A DNA stretch of 26,496 nt, from NCBI GenBank assembly GCA_038147495.1, contig JAYQTT010000025.1, forward strand, positions 1 through 26,496. Reading direction: 5' to 3'. The position numbers and the translations under genes are program-made. Position 1 is the stretch's first letter. Every line of letters starts with the position of its first letter. This document shows, in pieces, positions 15,835 through 23,548 of this stretch. The notes beneath the pieces are model-generated. The model searched no databases and was not told the origin of the DNA. It saw only the letters and a list, made by a program, of their open reading frames with translations. Origin of the DNA: MED-G116 sp038147495 (GTDB taxonomy: Bacteria; Pseudomonadota; Alphaproteobacteria; Puniceispirillales; Puniceispirillaceae).

Positions 15835-16941
15835 TCAACTAAAACTGGCAACAGGTGCACCAAGTTTGCCCCGGTCCAGTGTGATACCAAGCCCGGGCTC
15901 ATCGGACGCAGATATCTTTCCATTGATCCGCTGCGGCGGATTCTCGGCGACAGACACCGTGACATAGCTGTTGAAATCAGTTGATGAAAAACGCATCGCC
16001 TTTGACGTGGAATGCGCAAGATGGGCAATCGCCGCGGTGGTCACATCACCACCCCATGAATCTTCCACGGTCATCGGAATCCCCAACGACACACACAAAT
16101 CCCTGATCTGGCGCGCCTTGGTCAACCCGCCAACTTTCGAGATTTTCAGATTGATAGCGTCCATCGCCTGATCGCCATAGGCCCGCAACAGCATCGCCAA
16201 ACCATCGATGTTTTCATCAAGGATGAAGGGCAGTGAGGTGCCGTTGCGAATGGACAGACAATGCTCATAACTCACACAAGGCTGCTCGATATAAATATCC
16301 AGATCGCACACCGCGTTTGCGACCCGGCGGGCATCCGTTATTCGCCAGCCTGTGTTCGCATCCGCGACAAGAACCTCGTTTTGATCAAGAGCCGCACGCG
16401 TGGCAAAGGATCTGGCAATATCATCCTCGGCATTGCCACCAACCTTTAACTGAAATTTCGTATAGCCTTCTTCACGGTATTTGCGGACATTGTCAGCCAT
16501 CTCATCTGGCGGCAATTGCGTGATCGCACGATAAAGATCGACACTGTCACCATCCTTGCCACCAAGCAAATTGCAGACCGACTGTCCGCTTGCCTTACCA
16601 AGAATATCCCAGCAGGCCATATCAATGGGTGACTTTACATATGGGTGACCCAACAGGGCACGATCCATAATTTCATTGATCCGGACAATGGCTGTGGCCT
16701 CCTGGCCGATCAGATGCGGCGCAAGCTCGGCAATGCCAGTTCGCACTCCCGGCCCATAAGCCGGCAGGTAAAATGGCCCCAGCGGGCAAACCTCGCCAAT
16801 ACCGCAAGTGCCCTCGTCCGTCTCGATTTCAACAATTGTTGAATCAAACACCTCGACATATTTGCCATCGGCCCATGAGTAACGCCCTTCCTTGAGCGGA
16901 AGATCGACTTGATACATTTTGATTTCGGTAATTTTTGGCAT
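15835..16941 (-). CDS. Enolase-superfamily (mandelate racemase/MLE type) enzyme, HpbD-like epimerase candidate
   Basis: 368 residues with a capping domain and TIM barrel. The catalytic apparatus of the MLE subgroup is complete: Lys166 at the end of strand two (FQLKVGG), metal ligands Asp194 (ADAN), Glu219 (IEQP) and Asp242 (ILDEN), and Lys266 (LKISKVGG). Segments such as GEVCPLGP, MACWDILGK, DSWGGDVTTAA and EPGLGITLD resemble Pelagibaca HpbD, whose hydroxyproline-betaine 2-epimerase activity also uses two facing lysines, Lys163 and Lys265 as I recall. A 2-epimerisation of a proline betaine or hydroxyproline derivative is therefore the leading idea; dipeptide epimerase or cycloisomerase are alternatives. 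It sits 32 bases after the ABC ATPase gene, in the same operon. Confidence 0.85.
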   Translation of the reverse strand: MPKITEIKMYQVDLPLKEGRYSWADGKYVEVFDSTIVEIETDEGTCGIGEVCPLGPFYLPAYGPGVRTGIAELAPHLIGQEATAIVRINEIMDRALLGHPYVKSPIDMACWDILGKASGQSVCNLLGGKDGDSVDLYRAITQLPPDEMADNVRKYREEGYTKFQLKVGGNAEDDIARSFATRAALDQNEVLVADANTGWRITDARRVANAVCDLDIYIEQPCVSYEHCLSIRNGTSLPFILDENIDGLAMLLRAYGDQAMDAINLKISKVGGLTKARQIRDLCVSLGIPMTVEDSWGGDVTTAAIAHLAHSTSKAMRFSSTDFNSYVTVSVAENPPQRINGKISASDEPGLGITLDRGKLGAPVASFS

Positions 16942-16973
16942 TGGATTACGCCCTTATGATGACCCGGTGGAAT

Positions 16974-17696
16974 TTATCGAACATTTGCCAGGAACTGTTT
17001 TGTTCGTTCGCTTTGCGGCTCTGCGATTACCTGTGATGGCGGACCTATTTCTTCGACCCGCCCTTCATGGATATAGGCGACCCTGTCAGACACATCGCGG
17101 GCAAAACCGATTTCATGTGTTACCACCAGCATTGTCATGCCCTCTTCGCTGAGAAGCTGCATGGTGTCCAACACCTCGCCCACCAGTTCAGGATCAAGCG
17201 CTGATGTGACCTCATCAAAAAGCATGTAGCTTGGTTCCATCGCCAATGCACGGGCGATGGCAAGACGCTGTTGCTGGCCACCGGACATCTTTGAAGGATA
17301 GACGTCTAGCTTGTCGCCAAGGCCGACATGCTGCAATTGTCTGGCCGCAATATCGCGCGCTTCCTCGCGGCTTTTGCCAAGAACAATACGCGGCGCCAAG
17401 GCAACATTCTCCATCGTGGTAAGATGCGGAAAGGCATTATATTGCTGGAATACCATGCCAATTTTCTGCCGCATCTTGTTGAGATCGGTGTCTCTGGCAT
17501 GCATATCGACGCCATCAACGAGAATCTGTCCGCCCTGAATATCCTCAAGGCCATTGATGCAATAGAGCATTGTTGATTTGCCCGAACCACTTGCGCCGAT
17601 GATTGAAATGACCTCGCCCTGCGCCACGGTGAGATCTATTCCCTTGAGCACCTCAAGTTCGCCAAAGGACTTCTTCAAATTTTTAATTTCAATCAT
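16974..17696 (-). CDS. Polar amino-acid ABC transporter ATP-binding protein (GlnQ/HisP family)
   Basis: A 240-residue ABC ATPase of the polar amino-acid uptake class. It has Walker A GASGSGKST (34-42), the Q-loop glutamine at 84 (VFQQYNAFPH), the signature SGGQQQR (138-144), Walker B with Asp161 and Glu162 (YMLFDEVTSALD) and the switch His194. The FPHLT and ARALAMEP segments are typical of GlnQ-like proteins. The start codon overlaps the end of the second permease gene by eight bases. It powers import by the two adjacent permeases with the periplasmic binding protein encoded at the head of the operon. The genetic context points to hydroxyproline or a proline derivative as substrate. Confidence 0.93.
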   Translation of the reverse strand: MIEIKNLKKSFGELEVLKGIDLTVAQGEVISIIGASGSGKSTMLYCINGLEDIQGGQILVDGVDMHARDTDLNKMRQKIGMVFQQYNAFPHLTTMENVALAPRIVLGKSREEARDIAARQLQHVGLGDKLDVYPSKMSGGQQQRLAIARALAMEPSYMLFDEVTSALDPELVGEVLDTMQLLSEEGMTMLVVTHEIGFARDVSDRVAYIHEGRVEEIGPPSQVIAEPQSERTKQFLANVR

Positions 17697-18366
17697 TTTG
17701 CCACCTTTTTTCTAAGCGGTCGGTGATGCGCGCAATCGGATAGGACAGCATGAAATAGAAAGCACCGACAATTGTCAGAATGATGAAGGGTTCCTGCGTT
17801 CGTGTCACAAGGATTTGTGAAGCGCGCAGCAATTCGACAAAGCCAAGCACCGATACCAGCGCCGAGTCCTTGAGCACACCAAGGGCGACCCCTGTCCAGG
17901 CTGGCAACATCGCACGCAAGCCAATCGGGAACACCACATAACGCAAATCCTGAAAATAAGTCATACCAAGTGACCGGCCGGCCCGTCTGGTCGGAACCGG
18001 TGTCGCCTGAATACCGCTACGGGCCACTTGCGCCACCAGAGATGACGTATAGATCGTCAGCACAATCGTGCCGGCGGTAAAAGGTTTTAGCGGCAGACCG
18101 ATAATCGGGAAAAAATTATAGAAGAGAATCAGCTGAATGATCAGCGGTATGCTGCGAAACACATCAAGAATGAGGTTAAGCAAAACCGTCAGATACCGGT
18201 TGAATTCAGCCAATATCCAGCCAAAGATGACGCCAAAAAAACTGCCTATGCTGATCGCCAGAACAGAGATGATGATCGTGTTGATCGCCGCCTGCCCCAG
18301 ATACCAGAGGTCAGCAAGGCGGAACGCCGTGAAGAAAGAAATAACCTGTGTTGCCGAATTATCCAT
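17689..18366 (-). CDS. Polar amino-acid ABC transporter permease (HisM/GlnP family), second subunit
   Basis: 225 residues from the ATG at 18366, chosen for GAGG six bases upstream and because it leaves a seven-base gap to the preceding permease gene; an earlier start at 18417 would overlap it by 44 bases. The first hydrophobic segment is INTIIISVLAISIGSFFGVI. The FRSIPLIIQLILFYNFFP block is the HEQ/PP-loop-type region of His/Glu/Gln permeases, and the cytoplasmic EAA-like loop appears as GIQATPVPTRRAGRSLGM followed by LRYVVFPIGLRAMLP. Five or six membrane helices are expected. It forms a heterodimer with the other permease and couples to the ATPase. Confidence 0.9.
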   Translation of the reverse strand: MDNSATQVISFFTAFRLADLWYLGQAAINTIIISVLAISIGSFFGVIFGWILAEFNRYLTVLLNLILDVFRSIPLIIQLILFYNFFPIIGLPLKPFTAGTIVLTIYTSSLVAQVARSGIQATPVPTRRAGRSLGMTYFQDLRYVVFPIGLRAMLPAWTGVALGVLKDSALVSVLGFVELLRASQILVTRTQEPFIILTIVGAFYFMLSYPIARITDRLEKRWQND

Positions 18367-18373
18367 CTTGGCC

Positions 18374-19033
18374 TCAATACCTGAATAACCGGCGGCCAAT
18401 GAGCCATGAAAGACCAAGAATGATCTTCACGATGACATAGTAGATGATCGCGGTAATAAGAAAATATTCGAATATTCGGAAAGTCTTGAAAGCCAGAAAC
18501 TGTGTCTCGCCCGAAAGTTCGCGAAAGCCAACCAACATGCCAAGAGAACTCATCAGCACCGACCAGACGAGCTGATTTGTCATCGGGTGGTAGACAATCC
18601 GGAAAACTTGCGGAATCACGATGCGCAAATAGGTTTGCGTTGCGGTCATGCCAAGCGAGCGGGCAGCCCGTAACTGGGTATGCGGCACTGCGGAAAAGCC
18701 GCCTCTGAAAGTCTCGGCCAGATAGCCTGCATTATTGAACGACAATCCAAACAGCACGATCAGAAACGGGCTGAGGTGAATGCCAAATGCCCCAAGGCCA
18801 AATCCAAAAAAGAAAAGCTGTAGCAGCGCCGGTGTGTTACGGGCAATTTCAATCCAGCCAACCGCCACCCAGCGCAATGAACGGCTGTTGGACATTTTCA
18901 TCAGGGCAAGCAAAAGCCCCAGAACGATGCCCACAAGCATCGCCAAAACAGCCACTTCCATCGTCACCCAGCCAGCCGCAATGAGCTGATCGAGCTTACG
19001 AAAGACGGGGCGCCAATGAAAATTATAATCCAT
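18374..19033 (-). CDS. Polar amino-acid ABC transporter permease (HisQ/GlnP family), first subunit
   Basis: 219 residues with the same fold as the following permease. Hydrophobic helices include VAVLAMLVGIVLGLLLALM near the N terminus and a C-terminal FLITAIIYYVIVKIILGLSW pair. The family block EIARNTPALLQLFFFGFGLG corresponds to the R-x-TP-x-LLQ motif, and the EAA loop reads FSAVPHTQLRAARSLGMTATQTYLR. It begins 128 bases after the binding-protein gene, and that gap contains two strong hairpins, which suggests that the membrane and enzyme part of the operon is expressed below the binding protein. Confidence 0.9.
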   Translation of the reverse strand: MDYNFHWRPVFRKLDQLIAAGWVTMEVAVLAMLVGIVLGLLLALMKMSNSRSLRWVAVGWIEIARNTPALLQLFFFGFGLGAFGIHLSPFLIVLFGLSFNNAGYLAETFRGGFSAVPHTQLRAARSLGMTATQTYLRIVIPQVFRIVYHPMTNQLVWSVLMSSLGMLVGFRELSGETQFLAFKTFRIFEYFLITAIIYYVIVKIILGLSWLIGRRLFRY

Positions 19034-19085
19034 CTGCCAGAAACCGGGGGTTAGAGACCAAAGGGGATCACAGTTCTGTTATTAA

Positions 19086-19112
19086 AGGTTGCCCGCGTGA
19101 TGCGGGCAACCT
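19086..19112. terminator. Perfect 11-bp hairpin after the binding-protein gene
   Basis: AGGTTGCCCGC (19086-19096) and GCGGGCAACCT (19102-19112) form a perfect 11-pair stem with a five-base loop. On the minus-strand transcript it follows the binding-protein stop codon and is followed by TTTAAT. It fits a partial terminator or 3'-end stabiliser that raises binding-protein transcript above the permease transcript, as in many ABC operons. Confidence 0.7.
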
Positions 19113-19123
19113 CTTTTCGGCAC

Positions 19124-19142
19124 GGCCGGTTAACTACCGGCC
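19124..19142. terminator. Second hairpin after the binding-protein gene
   Basis: GGCCGGT (19124-19130) pairs with ACCGGCC (19136-19142) around TAACT, giving seven pairs. It lies between the binding-protein stop and the stronger hairpin at 19086-19112, so both would be transcribed in series. There is no T-tract; it may act as an RNA-stability element. Confidence 0.5.
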
Positions 19143-19160
19143 AATCAGGCCAATATGTTT

Positions 19161-19988
19161 TTAGTACATAACACCCGGGATACGCAGTTCTGGTGCTTCA
19201 CCACCCACATATTTACCCCAGAGTTCCTGATACCGTCCTGAACGAACCTGCTGTGTAACAAAAAGGTTCAGATAGTTCAGCCAGCCAAAATCCTTGCGCG
19301 GGCCAACAACTGACGTGTAGTCGGTTGTCCATGGCATGCGCGGACCAGCAATGACAGTGTCATATTTGTCGGCAATCGGCTTGACCGCGGTGTTGGTTGT
19401 GATACCCGCATCGATCTTGCCCTGTGCAACGGCGAGGAACACTTCATTCTCGCTCTGGAAACCCTGATAGAGATTTTCGGTTCCCCATTCCTTGGCAATT
19501 TTCAGGAACTCAATCTCCGGAACGGTACCAACGGCGGCGCCAACGCGCTTGCCCTTCATGTCCGCAAATGTCTTGATTCCTGAGTCGCTGCCCACAACCG
19601 CCTGTGCATAATAGATTGCATAGGGAATTGTGAAGCCAACAGTTTTTGCACGCTCCAACGTATCTGAGGTGCCACCAAAGACCACATCAGCACGATTCGA
19701 TACGATGCTTGGCAGACGCTCTGCCCATGTCAGAGGAATGATCTCATAATCAACCTCCATGGCAGCGGCCAAGTCCTTACAGTAATCCACGTCAAATCCG
19801 GCAGGCTCGTTATTCGCATCACGGTAGCCGATCGGTGGAAAATCAAGAACGACACCACACCGCACAAGGCCGGCATCGATCACGTCATCAACCTTGTCAG
19901 CCTGAGCTCCGGTGATCATTGACGCACACATAGTAAAAGCTACACCGCAGGTAGCTGCGGCTTTAACGATAGAATTCATCATTGTCAT
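19161..19988 (-). CDS. Periplasmic amino-acid-binding protein (SBP family 3)
   Basis: 275 residues from the ATG at 19988, where GGAGGGAGG sits ideally upstream; the in-frame ATG at 20003 overlaps that site and is rejected. A signal peptide is visible: a basic start, a hydrophobic core AAATCGVAFTMCASMITG and a likely cleavage after AQA. The mature protein follows the PBPb/family-3 pattern: LRCGV-like strand, FPPIGYRD, GFDVDYCKDLAAAM, TWAERLPSIVSNRADVVFGG with a TSDTLERA segment, and a C-terminal WLNYLNLFVTQQ. It captures an amino acid in the periplasm for the adjacent permeases. It is the first gene of the nine-gene operon, and a candidate operator pair lies about 110 bases upstream. Confidence 0.92.
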   Translation of the reverse strand: MTMMNSIVKAAATCGVAFTMCASMITGAQADKVDDVIDAGLVRCGVVLDFPPIGYRDANNEPAGFDVDYCKDLAAAMEVDYEIIPLTWAERLPSIVSNRADVVFGGTSDTLERAKTVGFTIPYAIYYAQAVVGSDSGIKTFADMKGKRVGAAVGTVPEIEFLKIAKEWGTENLYQGFQSENEVFLAVAQGKIDAGITTNTAVKPIADKYDTVIAGPRMPWTTDYTSVVGPRKDFGWLNYLNLFVTQQVRSGRYQELWGKYVGGEAPELRIPGVMY

Positions 19989-20072
19989 GGGTCCTCCCTC
20001 CATCGCAAGATAGGCACTCTTTGTTGTCGTAATCGGCGCCCGTTCCAGACACGCGCCTTTTAGATGGGAATC

Positions 20073-20101
20073 AGCCTAACGCAGAAAAAAAGGTTTGTCG
20101 A
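20073..20101 (-). promoter_or_regulatory. Candidate promoter of the uptake/catabolic operon
   Basis: Reading the minus strand, TCGACA (20101-20096) resembles a -35 box and TAGGCT (20078-20073) a weak -10 box, separated by exactly 17 bases. Transcription would begin near 20066 and leave a leader of about 75 bases before the 19988 start. The -35 box is inside the proximal GTCGAC element, so a bound regulator would block polymerase. It was identified by eye only. Confidence 0.4.
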
Positions 20102-20116
20102 CTGTGTGTCGACTGT
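20095..20116. promoter_or_regulatory. Candidate GntR operator pair upstream of the binding-protein gene
   Basis: Two copies of CAGTCGACA (minus strand) centred on GTCGAC palindromes at 20097-20102 and 20108-20113, offset by exactly 11 bp, about one helical turn. The same arrangement and the same core occur upstream of the dapA-like gene at 20985-21005. The elements resemble the TNGTNNACNA-like sites bound by GntR/FCD regulators. The regulator gene lies between the two sites, which supports it as the binding protein. Confidence 0.6.
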
Positions 20117-20189
20117 TTTTCACTTTCTGTTCCTGTTTGGTCCCAGCAAACCGAAAGCGCGGCGACAGCCAGGCAATCGTCAACACTGG

Positions 20190-20906
20190 CTATCGCGAGC
20201 TATTGCCAGCCCGGCGCACATCAAAATTGTCTGTGTTACGGCGACTGAGATACGTCAAAAACCGGTCGCAGACCTCTGTTGTATGTTTTTCTGCAAATTT
20301 TTCCGCCAACTCTTCATCCCTGTTTTCAATGGCGCTGATGATGAGGTCATGATCATCACTGATCGATGGCGGGACGCCCTCGTGAAATGAACCAAAATAA
20401 AGATACAGCATCCGCCGCCCTTCATCCAAAAGGCGTGAATAGAGGAGGTGAAAATATTTGTTTTTGGCAGCTTCACTGATTTTGAGATGAAATTCCCTGT
20501 TGGTTTCGATCATCAGAGAAAAGTCATTTCCAACCAATGCAGCGTGAAAAGCCTTTTGTTTCTGCCGTATTTCATCAAGGTCAGCATCCGTTCTGAAGCG
20601 CGCCGCAAGCCTTGTTACCAGCCGCTGCGTCAATGAGAGCGCATCAAAATATTCGGGCAAATCATCAATCGGCATTGGCGCGACAAGAGAATTCTTGTTC
20701 GGCAAGGTTTGAACCAACCCTTCCATCGACAGCTTGATCAATGCCTCGCGAATCGGCGAGCGCGACATCAGAAACCGCTTGCTTAAAGACGCCTCATCCA
20801 ACAACTCTCCGGGCGCCAACTCCAGACTGATGATCGATTTTCGAAGCTGTTCATAAACAAGCTTTGCACTGTCGCCCCGCCGTCTGCTTGTGTTTTTGCT
20901 ATCCAT
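20190..20906 (-). CDS. GntR-family transcriptional regulator, FCD subfamily
   Basis: 238 residues from the ATG at 20906, with AGAGGG eight bases upstream; the frame extends to 21005 but those codons cover the operator region. The N-terminal winged helix-turn-helix spans about residues 14-75, with LVYEQLRKSIISLELAPGE, LSKRFLMSRSPIREALIKL (recognition region) and LVQTLP. The C-terminal FCD effector domain is all-helical and shows the metal-site histidines in REFHLKIS and near HDLIISAIENRD and KHTTEV. FCD regulators usually repress catabolic operons until a pathway metabolite binds. It is flanked by the two operons that share the GTCGAC operator pairs, so it probably controls both and itself. 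Confidence 0.9.
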   Translation of the reverse strand: MDSKNTSRRRGDSAKLVYEQLRKSIISLELAPGELLDEASLSKRFLMSRSPIREALIKLSMEGLVQTLPNKNSLVAPMPIDDLPEYFDALSLTQRLVTRLAARFRTDADLDEIRQKQKAFHAALVGNDFSLMIETNREFHLKISEAAKNKYFHLLYSRLLDEGRRMLYLYFGSFHEGVPPSISDDHDLIISAIENRDEELAEKFAEKHTTEVCDRFLTYLSRRNTDNFDVRRAGNSSR

Positions 20907-20984
20907 CAATCCCTCTTTTTGCTGCATAATCTTGCACAACCGACAGACATGACACCTTTGACATTGAACAAGATGCGCATTCCA

Positions 20985-21005
20985 TAGTATACAAATAGTC
21001 GACAA
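20985..21005. promoter_or_regulatory. Candidate GntR operator pair upstream of the dapA-like gene
   Basis: TAGTATACAA (20985-20994) and TAGTCGACAA (20996-21005) are near-palindromes repeated in tandem with an 11-bp offset. They lie 94 bases before the dapA-like ATG and 79 bases before the regulator ATG, so one pair could control both divergent genes. A TTGACA at 20958-20963 lies just upstream on the plus strand and may be a -35 box, although no good -10 was found. The core and spacing match the pair at 20095-20116. Confidence 0.6.
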
Positions 21006-21098
21006 GATGATAGCCGCGTCAGATTAAATGATCGAAAATCTCACAGGCTTGGCCTCGTAAAGAAGAAAGGGCAGACCGCCCGGTAGGGAGACGAACAT

Positions 21099-22040
21099 AT
21101 GTTTGAGGGCATAATTCCACCAATCATCACCCCGTTTCATGACGATATGTCCGTCGATGAAAAAGGATATGCTGAAGTCGTTGAGTATATGATCGCCAAC
21201 GGCATTCACGCCATCATTGTTGGTGGCACGACAGGCGAGAATTACGCGCTCAGCTTTGATGAACGGGTGCGCCAATTCAATTTTGCGCGTGAGGTCATCG
21301 GCGGCAGAGTGCCTATGATCTGCGGGGTCAATGACATGACGACCGCCGCCGCCTGTAAGCTGGCAACCGAGGCGCGCAAAGCAGGCGCTGACGGAATCCT
21401 GATCGCGGCGCCACCCTATTCATTGCCGACCGAGCGCGAGCTCGCAGCGCACTGCCTGATGGTTGACCGTGCTGCCGATCTTCCGATCATGCTCTATAAC
21501 TACCCGGGTCGAACCGGCGTGTGGATGGGCCCGGAATTCCTTGCCCGGGTTGGCCAGCGCGACAATTTCCAGTCCATCAAGGAAGCCAGCGGTGACATCA
21601 ACCGCATCCATCTTCTTGCCAGAGAGTTTCCGCAGATTGCGATGAGCTGCGGCGCAGACGATCAGGCGCTTGAGTTTTTTGTGTGGGGCGCGACCAGCTG
21701 GGTCACGGCGATGGGAAATTTCATGGCACCCGAGCTGACACGCTTTTACGAAATCTGCCGATTCGAGAAGGATTTCGATACCGCGCGGCAAATGATGATG
21801 GCGATGCTGCCATTAACCACGATCATTGAGAGCGGAGGTAAATTTGCCCAATCGGTCAAATTCTGTGCAGAGCTTCAGGGATTACCAACGGGGCCGGTGC
21901 GCGCGCCATTGCGCGGCCTCCAAAAAGAACAAAAACGCGAATTGCGTGAGGTGATGGAAACCACCATGGCCAATTTGGGCGCAATCCTCAACAATCAGCA
22001 GAACAGCAAGGAAAAGAGCCATGTCAAACTTGTCAAATAG
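21099..22040 (+). CDS. DHDPS/DapA-family lyase, candidate pyrroline-4-hydroxy-2-carboxylate deaminase
   Basis: 313 residues of the DapA superfamily. The substrate-binding GGTTGE is at 42-47, Tyr133 in YNYPGRTG and the Schiff-base Lys161 in SIKEASGD sit at the same numbers as in E. coli dihydrodipicolinate synthase. The genome's lysine enzyme would be expected elsewhere; here the linkage to an aldehyde dehydrogenase and proline-racemase-fold proteins matches clusters in which the DapA homologue deaminates pyrroline-4-hydroxy-2-carboxylate to 2-oxoglutarate semialdehyde. It is the first gene of the plus-strand operon and its end overlaps the aldehyde dehydrogenase start by 20 bases, so translation is coupled. 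GGTAGGGAG lies upstream of the ATG. Alternative substrates in the same family include 2-keto-3-deoxy sugar acids. Confidence 0.85.
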   Translation: MFEGIIPPIITPFHDDMSVDEKGYAEVVEYMIANGIHAIIVGGTTGENYALSFDERVRQFNFAREVIGGRVPMICGVNDMTTAAACKLATEARKAGADGILIAAPPYSLPTERELAAHCLMVDRAADLPIMLYNYPGRTGVWMGPEFLARVGQRDNFQSIKEASGDINRIHLLAREFPQIAMSCGADDQALEFFVWGATSWVTAMGNFMAPELTRFYEICRFEKDFDTARQMMMAMLPLTTIIESGGKFAQSVKFCAELQGLPTGPVRAPLRGLQKEQKRELREVMETTMANLGAILNNQQNSKEKSHVKLVK

Positions 22041-23547
22041 GGCCGAGGTTCAATCGATCGCGGACCAGCTGGTACTGCCGAATACTGCCTTCATCAACGG
22101 CAAGTTCAAAGCCGCAAAGTCCGGCCAGACGTTCCAGACAATCAACCCGGCAACGGGCGAGGTGCTGACAAACATCGCGGCCTGTGATGCGTCTGATGTG
22201 GATTTGGCGGTTGAAAAAGCCCGCAAAGCCTTCAAAAGCGGCAGCTGGTCGAAAATGCACCCATCCGATCGCAAGGCGGTGATGATCAAGCTTGTCAAAT
22301 TGATGACCCGCCACCGCAACACGCTGGCAGTCCTCGAGAGTCTGGATAGCGGCAAACCGATTAAGGATTGTCAGGAAATCGATGTTCCCGAGACCCTGCA
22401 TTGCCTGTCATGGCATGCCGAGGCCGCCGACAAATTATATGACCAGATATCGCCTTCAGGTGATGACGCTGTGGGCATGATTGTCCGCGAGCCTGCCGGG
22501 GTCGTGGGCTGTGTCCTGCCATGGAATTTCCCGCTGATGATGCTGGCCTGGAAAATTGGCCCGGCACTCGCCGGAGGCAACAGCGTCATTGTCAAACCAG
22601 CTGAACTGACCAGCATGACCGCGCTGAAAGTGGCGGAACTTGCTCAAGAGGCTGGCATTCCTGACGGTGTGTTGCAGGTGCTACCCGGTCTTGGTGAACA
22701 GGCAGGACAGGCCCTCGGGCGTCACCCGGATGTGGATGTGGTGTCTTTCACCGGCTCGACAGAGATTGGCCGCAGATTCCTTGAATATTCGGCGCAATCC
22801 AATTTGAAGCGAATCACACTGGAATGTGGCGGCAAGAATCCATGCGTTGTCCTCAGCGATGCAAAACATCTTGATGACATTGCCCGCCATGTGGTGTTTG
22901 CCGCTTGTTGGAACATGGGCCAGAATTGCACCGCAAACTCGCGCCTGATCGTGCATAAATCCATCCATGATGATCTGATGGCACGCGTTCTTGATCGGCT
23001 TAATGATTGGCGAACCGGTGATCCGCTGGATCCAAGAAATGCGCTGGGAGCAATTGTCTCACAGGAGCAATTTGACAAGATCATGGGCTTTGTCAAAACC
23101 GCCAAAAAGCAAGGCGGCACGCTTCTGGCAGGCGGTGAGGCGATCAAAGACAGTAAGGGCTTGTTCATCCCGCCGACAATTTTTGGCGGCGTAAAGCCTG
23201 ACATGACAATCGCCATCGAAGAGATATTTGGACCGGTTATGGCGGTTATGCCAGTTGCCAATGATGAAGAGGCGCTGGCCCTTGCCAACCAGACCAATTA
23301 TGGGCTTCAGGCCTCGTTGTTTACCTCTGATGTAACACGCGCGCACAGCTATGCCCGCAGGCTTCAGGCGGGAACGGTCTCAGTGAATTGCTATGGCGAG
23401 GGTGATATCACAACGCCATTTGGCGGCTACAAGCTTTCCGGCTTCGGCGGTAAGGACAATTCGCTGATGGCGCATGATCAATATACCGAGACCAAGACGA
23501 TCTGGATCAATCTTGCCGAAAATCAGCAAGATGAGGAAATCGGCTGA
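22021..23547 (+). CDS. NAD(P)-dependent aldehyde dehydrogenase, candidate 2-oxoglutarate semialdehyde dehydrogenase
   Basis: A 508-residue ALDH-superfamily enzyme. Catalytic residues are all present: Asn169 in PWNFP, Lys192 in VKPAE, the cofactor loop FTGSTEIG (243-250), the general base Glu268 in LECGGKNP and nucleophile Cys303 in MGQNCTANS. IFGPV and the C-terminal FGGYKLSGFGGKD segments are normal. Sequence style resembles PuuC/BetB-type enzymes. In this operon the expected reaction is oxidation of 2-oxoglutarate semialdehyde to 2-oxoglutarate, the last step of hydroxyproline catabolism. AAGGAAAAG precedes the ATG, which lies within the end of the dapA-like gene. The next gene starts two bases after its stop. 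Confidence 0.88.
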   Translation: MSNLSNRAEVQSIADQLVLPNTAFINGKFKAAKSGQTFQTINPATGEVLTNIAACDASDVDLAVEKARKAFKSGSWSKMHPSDRKAVMIKLVKLMTRHRNTLAVLESLDSGKPIKDCQEIDVPETLHCLSWHAEAADKLYDQISPSGDDAVGMIVREPAGVVGCVLPWNFPLMMLAWKIGPALAGGNSVIVKPAELTSMTALKVAELAQEAGIPDGVLQVLPGLGEQAGQALGRHPDVDVVSFTGSTEIGRRFLEYSAQSNLKRITLECGGKNPCVVLSDAKHLDDIARHVVFAACWNMGQNCTANSRLIVHKSIHDDLMARVLDRLNDWRTGDPLDPRNALGAIVSQEQFDKIMGFVKTAKKQGGTLLAGGEAIKDSKGLFIPPTIFGGVKPDMTIAIEEIFGPVMAVMPVANDEEALALANQTNYGLQASLFTSDVTRAHSYARRLQAGTVSVNCYGEGDITTPFGGYKLSGFGGKDNSLMAHDQYTETKTIWINLAENQQDEEIG

Positions 23548-23548
23548 C

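Noticed and set aside
20907..21005. Longer start of the GntR regulator at 21005
   Set aside because: It would translate through the operator region, adds a cysteine-rich segment unlike the family, and the ATG at 20906 has a good ribosome-binding site.
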